Origin: an uncultured Acidimicrobiales bacterium
GTDB taxonomy: Bacteria > Actinomycetota > Acidimicrobiia > Acidimicrobiales > Bin134
Direction of reading: 5' to 3'
Assembly: GCA_951813555.1 (NCBI GenBank)
Contig: OX638344.1
Location: 2,013,076-2,077,075, forward strand
DNA length: 64,000 bases
Program-made: the position numbers and the translations under genes
Part shown: positions 25,806-34,702 of the stretch, piece by piece
How positions within the stretch are numbered: the stretch's first letter is position 1
How the letters are laid out: the number at the start of each line of letters is the position of its first letter
The notes under the pieces: generated by a model
What the model was told of the DNA's origin: nothing
Database searches by the model: none
The model's input: only the letters and a program-made list of their open reading frames with translations

Positions 25806-28800
25806 GCGGACCGATATCGAATCGATCCTGCTCATCGGATCGGGCCCCATCGTGATTGGCCAGGCCTGCGAATTCGACTACTCCGGCACCCAGGCCTGTC
25901 GGGTGTTGCGCGAGGAGGGCTACCGGGTGGTGCTGGCCAACTCCAACCCGGCCACCATCATGACCGACCCCGAGTTCGCCGACGCCACCTATGTGGAACC
26001 GCTCAGTGCCGAAGTGCTGACCAGCATTATCCAGCGAGAGCAGCCCGACGTATTGCTGCCCACTCTGGGCGGCCAGACCGCGCTGAACCTGGCCATGGAG
26101 CTGATCGAGTCGGGAGTGGTGGACAAGTACGGGGTGGAGGTGATTGGGGCCAACCAAAGCGCCATCTCGACCGCCGAGGACCGGGCCAAGTTCCGCCAAG
26201 CCATGATCGACATCGGACTGCCCGTTCCCCCCTCGGCCACCGCCCACACCCTCGATGAGGCGATGGGGATCATGGAGCGCATCGGGCTGCCGGTGATCAT
26301 CCGTCCGGCCTACATCCTGGGCGGCACAGGCACCGGCATCGCCCACACTCTTGAGCAGGGCCGGGAGATGGCCGCCCACGGCTTGGCGGCCAGTCCCATC
26401 AGCGAGATCCTCATCGAGCAGTCGATCGCCGGCTGGAAGGAATACGAGCTCGAGGTGATGCGCGACCGGGCCGACAACTGCGTGGTGGTGTGCACCATCG
26501 AGAACCTCGACCCCATGGGCGTCCACACTGGCGACTCCATTACCGTTGCCCCGGCCCAGACCCTGTCCGATGTGGAGTACCAGGTGCTGCGGGATGCGGC
26601 TTTCGCCTGCATCCGCCGGGTGGGAGTGGAAACCGGCGGGTCCAACATTCAGTTCGCGGTCAACCCCGACAACGGGGAGTTTGTGATCATCGAGATGAAC
26701 CCCCGGGTGTCGCGGTCCTCCGCGCTGGCCTCCAAGGCCACTGGATTTCCGATCGCCAAGATCGCGGCCCGCCTGGCGGTGGGCTACACCCTCGATGAGA
26801 TTCCCAACGACATCACCGAGAAGACCCCGGCGTGCTTCGAGCCGGTCATCGACTACGTGGTCACCAAAGTGCCCCGGTGGGCTTTCGAGAAGTTCCCCGG
26901 GGTGTCGGGGGTGCTCAACACTCAGATGCAGTCGGTAGGGGAGGTTATGGCTATCGCCCGCACCTTCACCGAGTCGCTGCAAAAGGGACTGCGCTCGCTG
27001 GAGCTGGGCCGTCACGGCCTCAACGCCGATCCGGCCGAGGCCGCCTACGACCCTCTCAGCGACGATGAGCTCTTGGCCGCGGCCGCGGTGCCCACTCCCG
27101 AGCGGGTCTTTCAGCTCGAGGCGCTGCTGCGGCGGGGGCTCACGGTGGCAGACCTCTTCGAGGCCACCAAGGTAGACCCGTGGTTCTGCGACCAGATCCT
27201 CCAGATCACCGAGGAACGGGCCGCGCTGACCGAGGTTGGCTTCGAGGCCATGACCCCCCGAGCGTGGAAGCGGGCCAAGCAGTTCGGTTTCTCCGACGAG
27301 CAGCTCGGCTTTCTCTGGAATATGCCGGCTGCCGAGGTCCGGGCCGCCCGCATCGCCGCCGGTGTGGAGGCAACGTTCAAAACAGTGGACACCTGTTCGG
27401 CCGAATTCGAGGCCGAGACCCCGTACCACTACTCCACCTATGAGGACGTCGGCGAGGTCGAGCCCTCCGATCGGGCCAAGGTCATCATCTTGGGGTCGGG
27501 TCCGAATCGGATCGGCCAGGGGATCGAGTTCGACTACTGCTGCGTCCACGCCTGCTTCGCGCTGTCGGAGGCCGGATACGAGACCATCATGGTCAATTGC
27601 AATCCGGAGACGGTGTCCACCGACTACGACACCAGCGACCGCTTGTATTTCGAGCCCCTGACCGAAGAGGACGTCCGCAACGTGATCGACGCCGAGCTCC
27701 GGTCGTCGCAGATCGCCGGCGGCCCCGGCATCGCCGGGATCGTCGTATCGCTCGGCGGTCAGACGCCACTCAAGCTGGCCGGCGTGCTCCCGGCCGGGCT
27801 GGTGGTGGGCACCAGTCCCGAGAGCATTGATCTGGCCGAGGACCGGGAGCGGTGGAATGCGCTGTGCGCCCGCCTCGACATCCCCCAGCCGGCCGGGGGC
27901 ATTGCCACCACGGTGGACGATGCCCTGGCGGTGGCCGACCGCATCAGCTACCCCGTGCTGGTGCGGCCTTCCTATGTGCTGGGCGGTCGGGCCATGGTGA
28001 TCGTCTACACCGACGACGACCTGCGCGACGCCATGGCCGAGATGGCCGTTTCCGGCTCATTGGGCCGAGAGGGAGGGCTGTCGGCGGAGCGGCCGGTGCT
28101 GATCGACCGCTTCTTGGAAGACGCCACCGAGGTGGACGTGGACGCCATCCGGGACATGTCGGGAGAGGTGCTCATCGGCGGGGTCATGGAGCACGTGGAA
28201 GAGGCCGGGGTCCACTCCGGCGACAGTGCCTGCATGCTCCCCCCCGTGCACCTGTCTGAGGCCACCGTGGCCCTGCTGGAGCGTCACGTGAAGGACATCG
28301 CCCACGAGCTGGATGTAGTCGGGCTCATCAACGTGCAGTTTGCGGTCAAGCAATACGGCACGGGCGCAGCCGACCAGGTGTTCGTGCTGGAGGCCAACCC
28401 TCGGGCGTCGCGGACGGTGCCGTTTGTGGCCAAGGCCACCGGCGTGCCCCTGGTGAAGGTGGCCACCCGGGTCATGATGGGGGCCAGCCTGGCCGATCTG
28501 CGCCAGGAGGGGCTGCTGGGCCGCCGGGCCAACGGCGACCACATCTCGGTGAAGGAGGCGGTGCTGCCGTTTAACAAGTTCCCCGAGGCTGATGCCATCC
28601 TGGGCCCGGAGATGAAGTCCACCGGCGAGGTAATGGGTATAGACCTGCGTCCCGGGTTGGCCTTCGCCAAGAGCCAGATCGCTGCCGGGGCGCCGCTGCC
28701 CGACCACGGCACGGTGCTGATGTCGCTGGCTGATCGGGACAAGGCCGCTGGGGTGGAGATGGCCCAGGTGTTCACGGCATTGGGCCTGTCCATCGCGGCC

Positions 28801-29136
28801 ACCTCTGGCACCGCGGCCGCGTTGTCCGACGCCGGCGTTCCGGTGGACCAAGTGGTGGCCAAGGTGGGCGAGGGAGGAACCGACGTGGTTGAGTTGATCG
28901 ACGGCGGCCTAGTGCAGATGGTGGTGAACACCCCGAGGGGCCGGGGCTCTCGGGCTGATGGCGACCACATCCGGCGGGCGGCCAGCCGCAACCGGGTGTC
29001 CTTGCTGACCACCGCCTCCGCTGGTTTGGCCGCAGCCGACGGCATGGCCGACTGGTCTCGCCACTCGCTGCGGGTGCGGTCGCTTCAGGAGTACCACCGA
29101 GGGGTGACCAGCGATCAGCTGGCCTTGGAGCTATGA
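25798..29136 (+). CDS. carB: Carbamoyl-phosphate synthase, large subunit
   Basis: Makes carbamoyl phosphate from bicarbonate, ammonia and two ATP for pyrimidine and arginine synthesis. 1112 residues in duplicated ATP-grasp halves: the first opens [20 protein letters not shown] (about 9-28) and the second [20 protein letters not shown] (about 561-580). ATP-grasp signatures are [17 protein letters not shown] and [17 protein letters not shown], with [18 protein letters not shown] and [18 protein letters not shown] as metal-site motifs. The C-terminal allosteric domain follows ([19 protein letters not shown]). The start is ATG 25798, within the last codons of carA. Confidence 0.97.
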   Translation: MPRRTDIESILLIGSGPIVIGQACEFDYSGTQACRVLREEGYRVVLANSNPATIMTDPEFADATYVEPLSAEVLTSIIQREQPDVLLPTLGGQTALNLAMELIESGVVDKYGVEVIGANQSAISTAEDRAKFRQAMIDIGLPVPPSATAHTLDEAMGIMERIGLPVIIRPAYILGGTGTGIAHTLEQGREMAAHGLAASPISEILIEQSIAGWKEYELEVMRDRADNCVVVCTIENLDPMGVHTGDSITVAPAQTLSDVEYQVLRDAAFACIRRVGVETGGSNIQFAVNPDNGEFVIIEMNPRVSRSSALASKATGFPIAKIAARLAVGYTLDEIPNDITEKTPACFEPVIDYVVTKVPRWAFEKFPGVSGVLNTQMQSVGEVMAIARTFTESLQKGLRSLELGRHGLNADPAEAAYDPLSDDELLAAAAVPTPERVFQLEALLRRGLTVADLFEATKVDPWFCDQILQITEERAALTEVGFEAMTPRAWKRAKQFGFSDEQLGFLWNMPAAEVRAARIAAGVEATFKTVDTCSAEFEAETPYHYSTYEDVGEVEPSDRAKVIILGSGPNRIGQGIEFDYCCVHACFALSEAGYETIMVNCNPETVSTDYDTSDRLYFEPLTEEDVRNVIDAELRSSQIAGGPGIAGIVVSLGGQTPLKLAGVLPAGLVVGTSPESIDLAEDRERWNALCARLDIPQPAGGIATTVDDALAVADRISYPVLVRPSYVLGGRAMVIVYTDDDLRDAMAEMAVSGSLGREGGLSAERPVLIDRFLEDATEVDVDAIRDMSGEVLIGGVMEHVEEAGVHSGDSACMLPPVHLSEATVALLERHVKDIAHELDVVGLINVQFAVKQYGTGAADQVFVLEANPRASRTVPFVAKATGVPLVKVATRVMMGASLADLRQEGLLGRRANGDHISVKEAVLPFNKFPEADAILGPEMKSTGEVMGIDLRPGLAFAKSQIAAGAPLPDHGTVLMSLADRDKAAGVEMAQVFTALGLSIAATSGTAAALSDAGVPVDQVVAKVGEGGTDVVELIDGGLVQMVVNTPRGRGSRADGDHIRRAASRNRVSLLTTASAGLAAADGMADWSRHSLRVRSLQEYHRGVTSDQLALEL

Positions 29137-29197
29137 GCCGGCGCGGATTCCAGAGGCCGAACCCGATGGCTCGCGGGGCCCAGAAGCTCGAAAGCCC

Positions 29198-30151
29198 ATG
29201 ACCCGGGGCAGCCAAGAGCCAGAGCTGGAAACTGCCATTGGCTCGGTTCGGTTGCCCAACCCGGTGATGACTGCCTCGGGCACGGTGGGCCACGGAGCCG
29301 AGCTGGCCCGCTATCTGGACTACTCGGAGCTGGGCGCGGTGGTGGTCAAGTCGCTGGCCTCCTATGAGTGGCCCGGAAACCCCCCGCCCCGGGTCCATCC
29401 GGTATCCGCGGGGATGATCAACAGCGTGGGCCTGCAAGGTCCAGGCTTGCTCCGATGGCTCGACGATGAGCTGCCGGAGCTGGCCGAATCCGGCGCCCGG
29501 GTGGTGGTGTCGATCTGGGGGCGTTCTCTGGACGACTACGCCGCCGCCGCAGACCAGTTGGCCACCGCCATGAGTCCGGCGATGGAGGCCGTGATCGCCG
29601 CGGAAATCAACGTATCCTGTCCCAATCTGGAGGATCGGGGGCGCATGTTCTCCCACTCCGCGGCCATGACCGAGGCCGCGCTGGCCGCCACCGCAACCTG
29701 CGGTCTTCCCCGATGGGCCAAACTCAGCGCAACCGGCGACCTGGTGGAGATTGCCGCCGCGGCGATTGAGGGGGGCGCCGAGGCCCTCACCCTCATCAAC
29801 ACCCTGCTGGGCATGGTCATCGACACCGAGGCCCGCAAACCCCTGCTGGGCGGCGGCGGGGGAGGAGTGTCGGGCCGGGCCATGGGCCCGGTGGCGGTGC
29901 GGGCGGTTTACGACGTGCATGCCGCCCTGCCCGACGTGCCCATCATCGGAGTGGGGGGGATTGCCACAGGTGCCGATGCGGTGGAGATGTTGATGGCCGG
30001 GGCTCGCGCCGTGCAGGTGGGCACCGCCACGTTCGCCGACCCCCGGGCACCGGCCAAGGTCTTGCGGGAACTGGCCCGCTGGTGTGCCGCCCGCCGCGTA
30101 AGTCGACTGGACGAGCTGATTGGAGCAGCCCATGAGCAAGACGACGCGTGA
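29198..30151 (+). CDS. pyrD: Dihydroorotate dehydrogenase (class 1, PyrD)
   Basis: FMN enzyme that oxidises dihydroorotate to orotate. 317 residues in a TIM barrel: LPNPVMTASGTVGHG (about 18-32), VVVKSLASYEWPGNPPPR (about 49-66), INVSCPNLEDRGRMF with the active-site Cys typical of class 1 (about 133-147), and phosphate-site motifs INTLLGMVIDTE and VPIIGVGGIATGADAVEM. The sequence looks like class 1B, but no pyrK gene for the FAD/Fe-S electron-transfer partner lies beside it. A 61-nt gap follows carB, and the end overlaps the pyrF start by 20 nt. Confidence 0.93.
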   Translation: MTRGSQEPELETAIGSVRLPNPVMTASGTVGHGAELARYLDYSELGAVVVKSLASYEWPGNPPPRVHPVSAGMINSVGLQGPGLLRWLDDELPELAESGARVVVSIWGRSLDDYAAAADQLATAMSPAMEAVIAAEINVSCPNLEDRGRMFSHSAAMTEAALAATATCGLPRWAKLSATGDLVEIAAAAIEGGAEALTLINTLLGMVIDTEARKPLLGGGGGGVSGRAMGPVAVRAVYDVHAALPDVPIIGVGGIATGADAVEMLMAGARAVQVGTATFADPRAPAKVLRELARWCAARRVSRLDELIGAAHEQDDA

Positions 30152-30857
30152 TCCCCGATTGGCCATCGTGTTGGACGTGGACGATCTGAATTTTGCCTGT
30201 TTGATGGCCGATGCCGTTCACCCCTGGATGGGTGTGGCCAAAGTTGGGCTTGAGCTGTTCGCGACAGCCGGACCAGACGCGGTTCGGGCCATGAGCGATC
30301 GGGGCTATGAGGTGTTCGCCGACCTGAAGTTCCACGACATTCCCACCCAAGTGGGCCGGGCCGCGGCGAAGGTGGGCCGAACCGGAGCCCGCTGGCTCAC
30401 CGTTCACACCGTCGGCGGGGCCGAAATGCTGCGGGCCGGGGTGGAGGGCCTGGCCGAGGGCAGCGACGGTGCTGCCCAAGTATTGGGGGTCACCATTCTC
30501 ACCAGCGACGCCGACCGGTCCCGAGATGTGATCGAAGGGCGGGTGGGGCTGGCCCGAGATGCCGGCTGCGGCGGCGTTATCTGTTCAGCAGCCGATATCG
30601 AAGTGGTCAAAGAAGTCGCGCCCGAGTTGAAGCGCGTGGTGCCCGGAATCCGGCTTCCCGGCTCAAGTCACAACGACCAGGCCTCAGTGGCCACACCCGA
30701 GGCGGCCATTGCGGCAGGGGCTTCGATCCTGGTTGTCGGCCGGACGGTGACCGCCGACGTTCAAGGATTGACCATTAGCTCAGATCATCTGGCCAAGGCG
30801 CTGGCCGAAATGGCCGACAAGGCCCGACTGGTGGCGACCGGCATCAGCCACTTGTAG
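30132..30857 (+). CDS. pyrF: Orotidine 5'-phosphate decarboxylase
   Basis: Decarboxylates OMP to UMP, the final step of the pathway. 241 residues in a TIM barrel. The catalytic Lys-Asp motif is VFADLKFHDIPTQVG (about 61-75); TVHTVGGAEML (about 90-100) and the phosphate loop IRLPGSSHNDQ with GASILVVGRTVT (near the end) agree with the PyrF family of the shorter class. The start is ATG 30132, four codons into an alternative longer frame (30120) that would overlap pyrD more. pyrE, needed between PyrD and PyrF, was not found in this window. Confidence 0.95.
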   Translation: MSKTTRDPRLAIVLDVDDLNFACLMADAVHPWMGVAKVGLELFATAGPDAVRAMSDRGYEVFADLKFHDIPTQVGRAAAKVGRTGARWLTVHTVGGAEMLRAGVEGLAEGSDGAAQVLGVTILTSDADRSRDVIEGRVGLARDAGCGGVICSAADIEVVKEVAPELKRVVPGIRLPGSSHNDQASVATPEAAIAAGASILVVGRTVTADVQGLTISSDHLAKALAEMADKARLVATGISHL

Positions 30858-30919
30858 GTGGCACAAGCAGCATTCGTCGCGTTTTGCACAAAATCCCCAA
30901 CATGACTTGAAGTGTAAAC

Positions 30920-30925
30920 TACAAT
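30920..30925 (+). promoter_or_regulatory. Candidate -10 element of mihF (TACAAT)
   Basis: TACAAT lies exactly 6 nt before ATG 30932 and no ribosome-binding site is present, consistent with a leaderless mihF transcript starting a new unit after pyrF. Confidence 0.55.
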
Positions 30926-30931
30926 GGTGTA

Positions 30932-31249
30932 ATGGCAGGACCCCCACAACTGACAGCAGAGCAGCGCCAAGCGGCGCTGGCCAAGGCTGGCGAGGTGCGC
31001 CGCAAGCGTGCCGAAGTCAAGGCCAAGCTCAAGATGAGGTCGATTTCACTTTCCGACCTGCTGGAACAAGCGGAAACCGACGACGTGGTCGCCGGAACCA
31101 AAGTGCTCGCCGTCCTGGAATCGCTTCCAGGCATGGGCAAGGTTCGGGCTCGCAAGATGATGGACGAAATCGGCATTGCCGATAGCCGTCGCATCCGCGG
31201 GCTGGGCGATCAGCAACGGGCCTCGTTGCTCGCACGCTGCGGCGACTAG
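30932..31249 (+). CDS. mihF: Integration host factor, actinobacterial type (mIHF)
   Basis: Nucleoid protein of 105 residues, related in role but not in fold to proteobacterial IHF. A basic N-terminal helix (QRQAALAKAGEVRRKRAEVKAKLK, about 11-34) leads to a helix-two-turn-helix core, VLAVLESLPGMGKVRARKMMDEIGI (about 58-82), the DNA-binding part. It bends DNA and compacts the chromosome. mihF followed by gmk and rpoZ is a conserved actinobacterial order, which supports the call. Upstream is a -10-like TACAAT at leaderless spacing rather than a ribosome-binding site. Confidence 0.95.
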   Translation: MAGPPQLTAEQRQAALAKAGEVRRKRAEVKAKLKMRSISLSDLLEQAETDDVVAGTKVLAVLESLPGMGKVRARKMMDEIGIADSRRIRGLGDQQRASLLARCGD

Positions 31250-31257
31250 ATCAGCCT

Positions 31258-31812
31258 CTGATAATCGTGTTGTCCGGCCCCGGTGGGGTCGGTAAAGGGA
31301 CGATCGCGGCTGCCCTTGTGGCCGCAGACCCAAAATTGTGGCTCAGCCGCTCGTGGACTACCCGTTCACGCCGTCTTGGCGAGTCGGAGACCGCCTATGT
31401 ATTCGCCGACGAGGCCGAGTTTCGCGCCAAGGCCGCTGAAGGCGGATTCGTGGAATGGGCGGAGATCGCCGGCAACCTCTACGGCACGCCGCAGCCCGAT
31501 CCGCCTGATGGCTGCGATGTCTTGTTGGAGATCGATGTCCAGGGCGCGGCCCAGGTGCGTGAGAGTCATCCCGAGGCCCTTTGCATATTTGTCGAAGCGC
31601 CTTCACCCGCGGAGCAGGAGTCCCGTTTGCGGGGCCGGGGCGATCCGGAGGCCCATATCGCCAGACGACTGGCTCTGGCCGACTCGGAGCGAATCCAGGC
31701 CTACGAGCTCAACGCCGTCCACGTCGTCAATGACAGCCTTTCCGAAGCAGTGGCGGCGGTGGCTCTTCTTGTCGAAGAAGCCCGTCAGGAGCGGTCTGCC
31801 AATGACGATTAA
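31258..31812 (+). CDS. gmk: Guanylate kinase (non-standard start)
   Basis: Phosphorylates GMP to GDP. The P-loop strand and loop read LIIVLSGPGGVGKGT; SWTTRSRRLGESE, the GMP-binding segment FVEWAEIAGNLYGTP and VLLEIDVQGAAQVRE follow in the normal order. The family begins with the strand IIVLSGP, but no ATG, GTG or TTG precedes it in frame: GTG 31267 would start at the last residues of that strand. CTG 31258 or ATA 31261 are the likely starts, placed 8-12 nt after the mihF stop. From CTG the protein has 184 residues, slightly short for the family. The usual GPSGVGKS/T loop is GPGGVGKGT here. Function is well supported, the start is not. Confidence 0.9.
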   Translation: MIIVLSGPGGVGKGTIAAALVAADPKLWLSRSWTTRSRRLGESETAYVFADEAEFRAKAAEGGFVEWAEIAGNLYGTPQPDPPDGCDVLLEIDVQGAAQVRESHPEALCIFVEAPSPAEQESRLRGRGDPEAHIARRLALADSERIQAYELNAVHVVNDSLSEAVAAVALLVEEARQERSANDD

Positions 31813-31875
31813 TGCATCCGGTCCTGGTATCATTTATCCGCTTTCCCTAGTGCCCGTTGGAAGAAGGCTGCACTG

Positions 31876-32241
31876 ATGACCGAACAGCACGACACCATGA
31901 TGTATCCGACCATCGAGGAACTCCTGGGCCGCACCGACTCCAAGTTCCGTTTGGTAACCCTCGGGGCGCTGCGGGCCTGCCAGATCAACTCATATTTCGG
32001 CCAACTCGGCGAGGGCTTGGGGGCGATGGTCCCTCCCCAGGTGCTCACCATGTCCCGCAAGCCTCTGTCCATAGCCTTCGAGGAGATCTCAGTCGACAAG
32101 ATCATCGCGGTGGATCCCCCCGAGGAGCCTGAAGAAGAAGTTCTGCCCGACACCTTGATCCCCACCGGTGATGCCGACCTCGGCGGAGATGACTTCGAAA
32201 GCGCCGATCAGGGCGAGGCCGATCTCGACTCTGCGTCCTGA
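31876..32241 (+). CDS. rpoZ: DNA-directed RNA polymerase omega subunit
   Basis: Small subunit that helps assemble RNA polymerase. 121 residues. The conserved part includes MMYPTIEELLGRTDSKFRLV (about 8-27) and ACQINSYFGQLGEG, with KPLSIAFEEISVDKI corresponding to the family's conserved end. The acidic C-terminal tail (EEPEEEV, DLGGDDFESADQGEADLD, about 78-121) is longer than usual and probably disordered. Ribosome-binding site GAAGAAGG lies at 31860-31867. Position after gmk and before coaBC is typical of the actinobacterial block. Confidence 0.9.
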   Translation: MTEQHDTMMYPTIEELLGRTDSKFRLVTLGALRACQINSYFGQLGEGLGAMVPPQVLTMSRKPLSIAFEEISVDKIIAVDPPEEPEEEVLPDTLIPTGDADLGGDDFESADQGEADLDSAS

Positions 32242-32247
32242 CCGAGC

Positions 32248-32292
32248 CATGGTGGCGGTTGCCGGCAAGCGCATCGTCTTCGGTGGCCAATG
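32248..32292 (+). CDS. 14-codon upstream reading frame duplicating the coaBC start
   Basis: ATG 32248 reads [14 protein letters not shown], then TGA at 32290-32292 region overlapping ATG 32290 of coaBC (ATGA). It is a truncated copy of the coaBC N-terminus ([12 protein letters not shown]), produced by a 25-bp direct repeat 41 bp apart. It may couple translation into coaBC or be a chance product of the duplication; expression is not shown. Confidence 0.35.
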
Positions 32293-32326
32293 ACCGCGTT
32301 CGCCGGCAAGCGCATCGTCTTCGGTG
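32261..32326 (+). repeat. 25-bp direct repeat duplicating the 5' end of coaBC
   Basis: Identical 25-bp copies, each starting GCCGGCAAGCGCATCG, lie at 32261-32285 and 32302-32326, offset by 41 bp. The second copy is codons 5-13 of coaBC; the first is in the upstream mini reading frame. This is a partial tandem duplication of the gene start. Confidence 0.9.
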
Positions 32327-33519
32327 TGAGCGGCGGAATCGCAGCTTACAAAGCGGTGGAGATCTGCCGCCGCCTGATGGACGGCGGCGCCCACGTCATT
32401 CCGGTGCTCACTAACGGCGCTACCCGGTTCGTGGGCCGCACCACTTTCGATGCGCTGGCCTCTGAGCCAGTTCGCATGAGCCTGTTCGATGAAGACGACC
32501 CCATCCCCCACACCACCCTGGGCCAGACCGCCGACTGCGTGCTCGTCGCCCCGGCAACTGCCCGGGTGATCGGGGCCTATGCCGCCGGCATCAGCTCCGA
32601 CCTGCTAACCGCCACCCTCCTCGCCACCCGGGCCCCGGTGGTGATCTGCCCGGCTATGCACACCGAGATGTGGGAGCACCCGGCGGTGATCGACAACATC
32701 GCCACGCTGGCCGAGCGGGGCGTCCACATCGTCGGCCCGGATTCAGGTCGATTGGCGGGGGGAGACGAAGGCGCCGGGCGCCTCTGCTCTCCAGCCGACA
32801 TTGTGGCTGCGGTAGACCGGGCCCTCGATTCCGGCGGCCAGCCAGCCGATATGGCCGGGCTGTCGGTAGTGATCACTGCGGGAGGCACCCGGGAGCCCAT
32901 CGACCCGGTGCGCTACATCGGCAACCGGTCCTCGGGCAAACAGGGCTATGCCTTCGCCGAGGAAGCCGCTGATCGGGGGGCCAACGTGACCATTGTCACC
33001 ACCGTGGACCGACCCGGTCCGCCGAATGCCACCGTGGTGAATGTCGACACCGCGGAGGAGATGGCCGCGGCCACCACAAATGCCGCCAAGGAGGCCGATG
33101 TGGTGATCATGGCCGCGGCGGTGGCTGATTTCCGTCCGGTCGACCCCGTCGGTGTGAAGCTCAAGAAACGCGACGGAGTACCCGCTATCGAGTTGGAGCC
33201 CACTCCGGATATCTTGGCCACGCTGGGGGCGGCCAAACCGCACGGCCAGACCCTGGTGGGGTTTGCCGCCGAGACCTGCGATGTGGCGGGCAACGCCGCG
33301 GCGAAGCTGAGAGGCAAGGGCGCCGACTACATCGTGGCCAATGATGTGACGGCAGAAAACACCGGTTTTGCCTACGACACCAACGAAGTCCTGGTGCTAG
33401 CTTCCGATGGCCGGGTCCACCCGGTCGGGCTGCGATCCAAGCGCCAGGTAGCCCAAGCCGTTCTCGACTTGGTGGTAGCCGACCGAACCAGCCGAGCCGA
33501 TAACCAGGAGAATCAATGA
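32290..33519 (+). CDS. coaBC: Bifunctional phosphopantothenoylcysteine decarboxylase / phosphopantothenate--cysteine ligase
   Basis: Carries out two successive steps of coenzyme A synthesis. 409 residues. The N-terminal CoaC flavoprotein half has [20 protein letters not shown] (about 10-29), [18 protein letters not shown] with the catalytic His, and [14 protein letters not shown], the Actinobacteria-like variant of the PAMN-x-x-MW motif. The CoaB half begins about residue 195 with [20 protein letters not shown], then [13 protein letters not shown], with VAAVADFRP and KLKKRDG as ligase motifs. Its stop overlaps metK by ATGA. The start region is duplicated (25-bp repeat). Confidence 0.95.
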   Translation: MTAFAGKRIVFGVSGGIAAYKAVEICRRLMDGGAHVIPVLTNGATRFVGRTTFDALASEPVRMSLFDEDDPIPHTTLGQTADCVLVAPATARVIGAYAAGISSDLLTATLLATRAPVVICPAMHTEMWEHPAVIDNIATLAERGVHIVGPDSGRLAGGDEGAGRLCSPADIVAAVDRALDSGGQPADMAGLSVVITAGGTREPIDPVRYIGNRSSGKQGYAFAEEAADRGANVTIVTTVDRPGPPNATVVNVDTAEEMAAATTNAAKEADVVIMAAAVADFRPVDPVGVKLKKRDGVPAIELEPTPDILATLGAAKPHGQTLVGFAAETCDVAGNAAAKLRGKGADYIVANDVTAENTGFAYDTNEVLVLASDGRVHPVGLRSKRQVAQAVLDLVVADRTSRADNQENQ

Positions 33520-34691
33520 GCCTAGGGACCAATGGCCGATACCGATTCACGTCTGAGTCGGTCACCGGCGGTCATCCTGACAAGATCGCCGATCAGATTT
33601 CCGACGGGGTGCTGGACGCCCTGCTCGAGGTGGACATCGGCAGCCGGGTGGCGTGCGAGACCCTGGTCACGACCGGGCTGGTAGTGGTGGCCGGGGAGAT
33701 CTCCACTGACGGCTATATCGACATCCCCCGTGTGGTGCGCGACACCATCACCGGGATCGGCTACGACCGGGAGGACTACGGCTTCGACGGCAACACCTGC
33801 GGCGTGATGGTGTCCATCGACGACCAGTCTCCCGACATCACCCAAGGGGTCGACAAGCTTGACCCTTTGGAGCAGGGCGCCGGCGACCAGGGGATGATGT
33901 TCGGGTTCGCCTGTGACGAGACCCCGGAGCTGATGCCTCTGCCCATCCATATCGCCCACCGAATGGTTGAGCGGCTGACCGAGGTTCGCCGGGCCGGCTC
34001 AGTTCCCTATCTGAGACCCGACGGCAAGAGCCAGGTGACGTTCGAGTATGAGGGGACCAGGGCGGTCGGCCTGAGCACCGTGCTGATGTCGGCCCACCAC
34101 CGCGACGGAACCGACCTCAATGAGATGAAGGACGACCTCAAAGAACAGGTCATCGATCCCGTGGTTCCCGAGCAGTTCCGCGACGACAACTACAGCGTGC
34201 TGGTCAACCCCACCGGCCGGTTCGTGAGGGGTGGCCCAGTGGCCGACGCCGGGTTGACCGGGCGCAAGATCATTGTGGACACCTACGGGGGCATGGCCCG
34301 TCACGGCGGGGGTGCATTCTCAGGCAAGGATCCCAGCAAGGTGGACCGCTCGGCGGCGTATGCGGCCCGCTGGGTGGCCAAGAATGTGGTGGCCTCCGGT
34401 GCAGCTTCCCGCTGCGAGGTGCAGGTGTCGTATGCCATCGGCATCGCCCGCCCGGTGTCAGTGATGGTGGAGACCTTCGGCACCGAGACGGTGGACCCGG
34501 CCAAGATCAGCCACCAGGTACAGGAGATCTTCGACCTGCGGCCCGCGGCCATCATCCGGGATTTGGAGCTGCTGCGGCCCATCTACCGGAACACGGCCGC
34601 CTACGGCCACTTCGGGCGCAGCCCCGAGAGCACCTTCACCTGGGAGCGCACCGACCGGGTGGATGGTCTCCGCTCTGCGCTCGGGCTCTGA
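33516..34691 (+). CDS. metK: S-adenosylmethionine synthetase
   Basis: Makes SAM from methionine and ATP. 391 residues. Signatures are [20 protein letters not shown] (about 10-29), the [16 protein letters not shown] segment (about 122-137), [14 protein letters not shown], and the glycine-rich phosphate loop [19 protein letters not shown] (about 269-287). ATG 33516 overlaps the coaBC stop by 4 nt. SAM is used by the several methyltransferases of this window. Confidence 0.97.
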   Translation: MSLGTNGRYRFTSESVTGGHPDKIADQISDGVLDALLEVDIGSRVACETLVTTGLVVVAGEISTDGYIDIPRVVRDTITGIGYDREDYGFDGNTCGVMVSIDDQSPDITQGVDKLDPLEQGAGDQGMMFGFACDETPELMPLPIHIAHRMVERLTEVRRAGSVPYLRPDGKSQVTFEYEGTRAVGLSTVLMSAHHRDGTDLNEMKDDLKEQVIDPVVPEQFRDDNYSVLVNPTGRFVRGGPVADAGLTGRKIIVDTYGGMARHGGGAFSGKDPSKVDRSAAYAARWVAKNVVASGAASRCEVQVSYAIGIARPVSVMVETFGTETVDPAKISHQVQEIFDLRPAAIIRDLELLRPIYRNTAAYGHFGRSPESTFTWERTDRVDGLRSALGL

Positions 34692-34702
34692 ATTCCGGCC
34701 AT

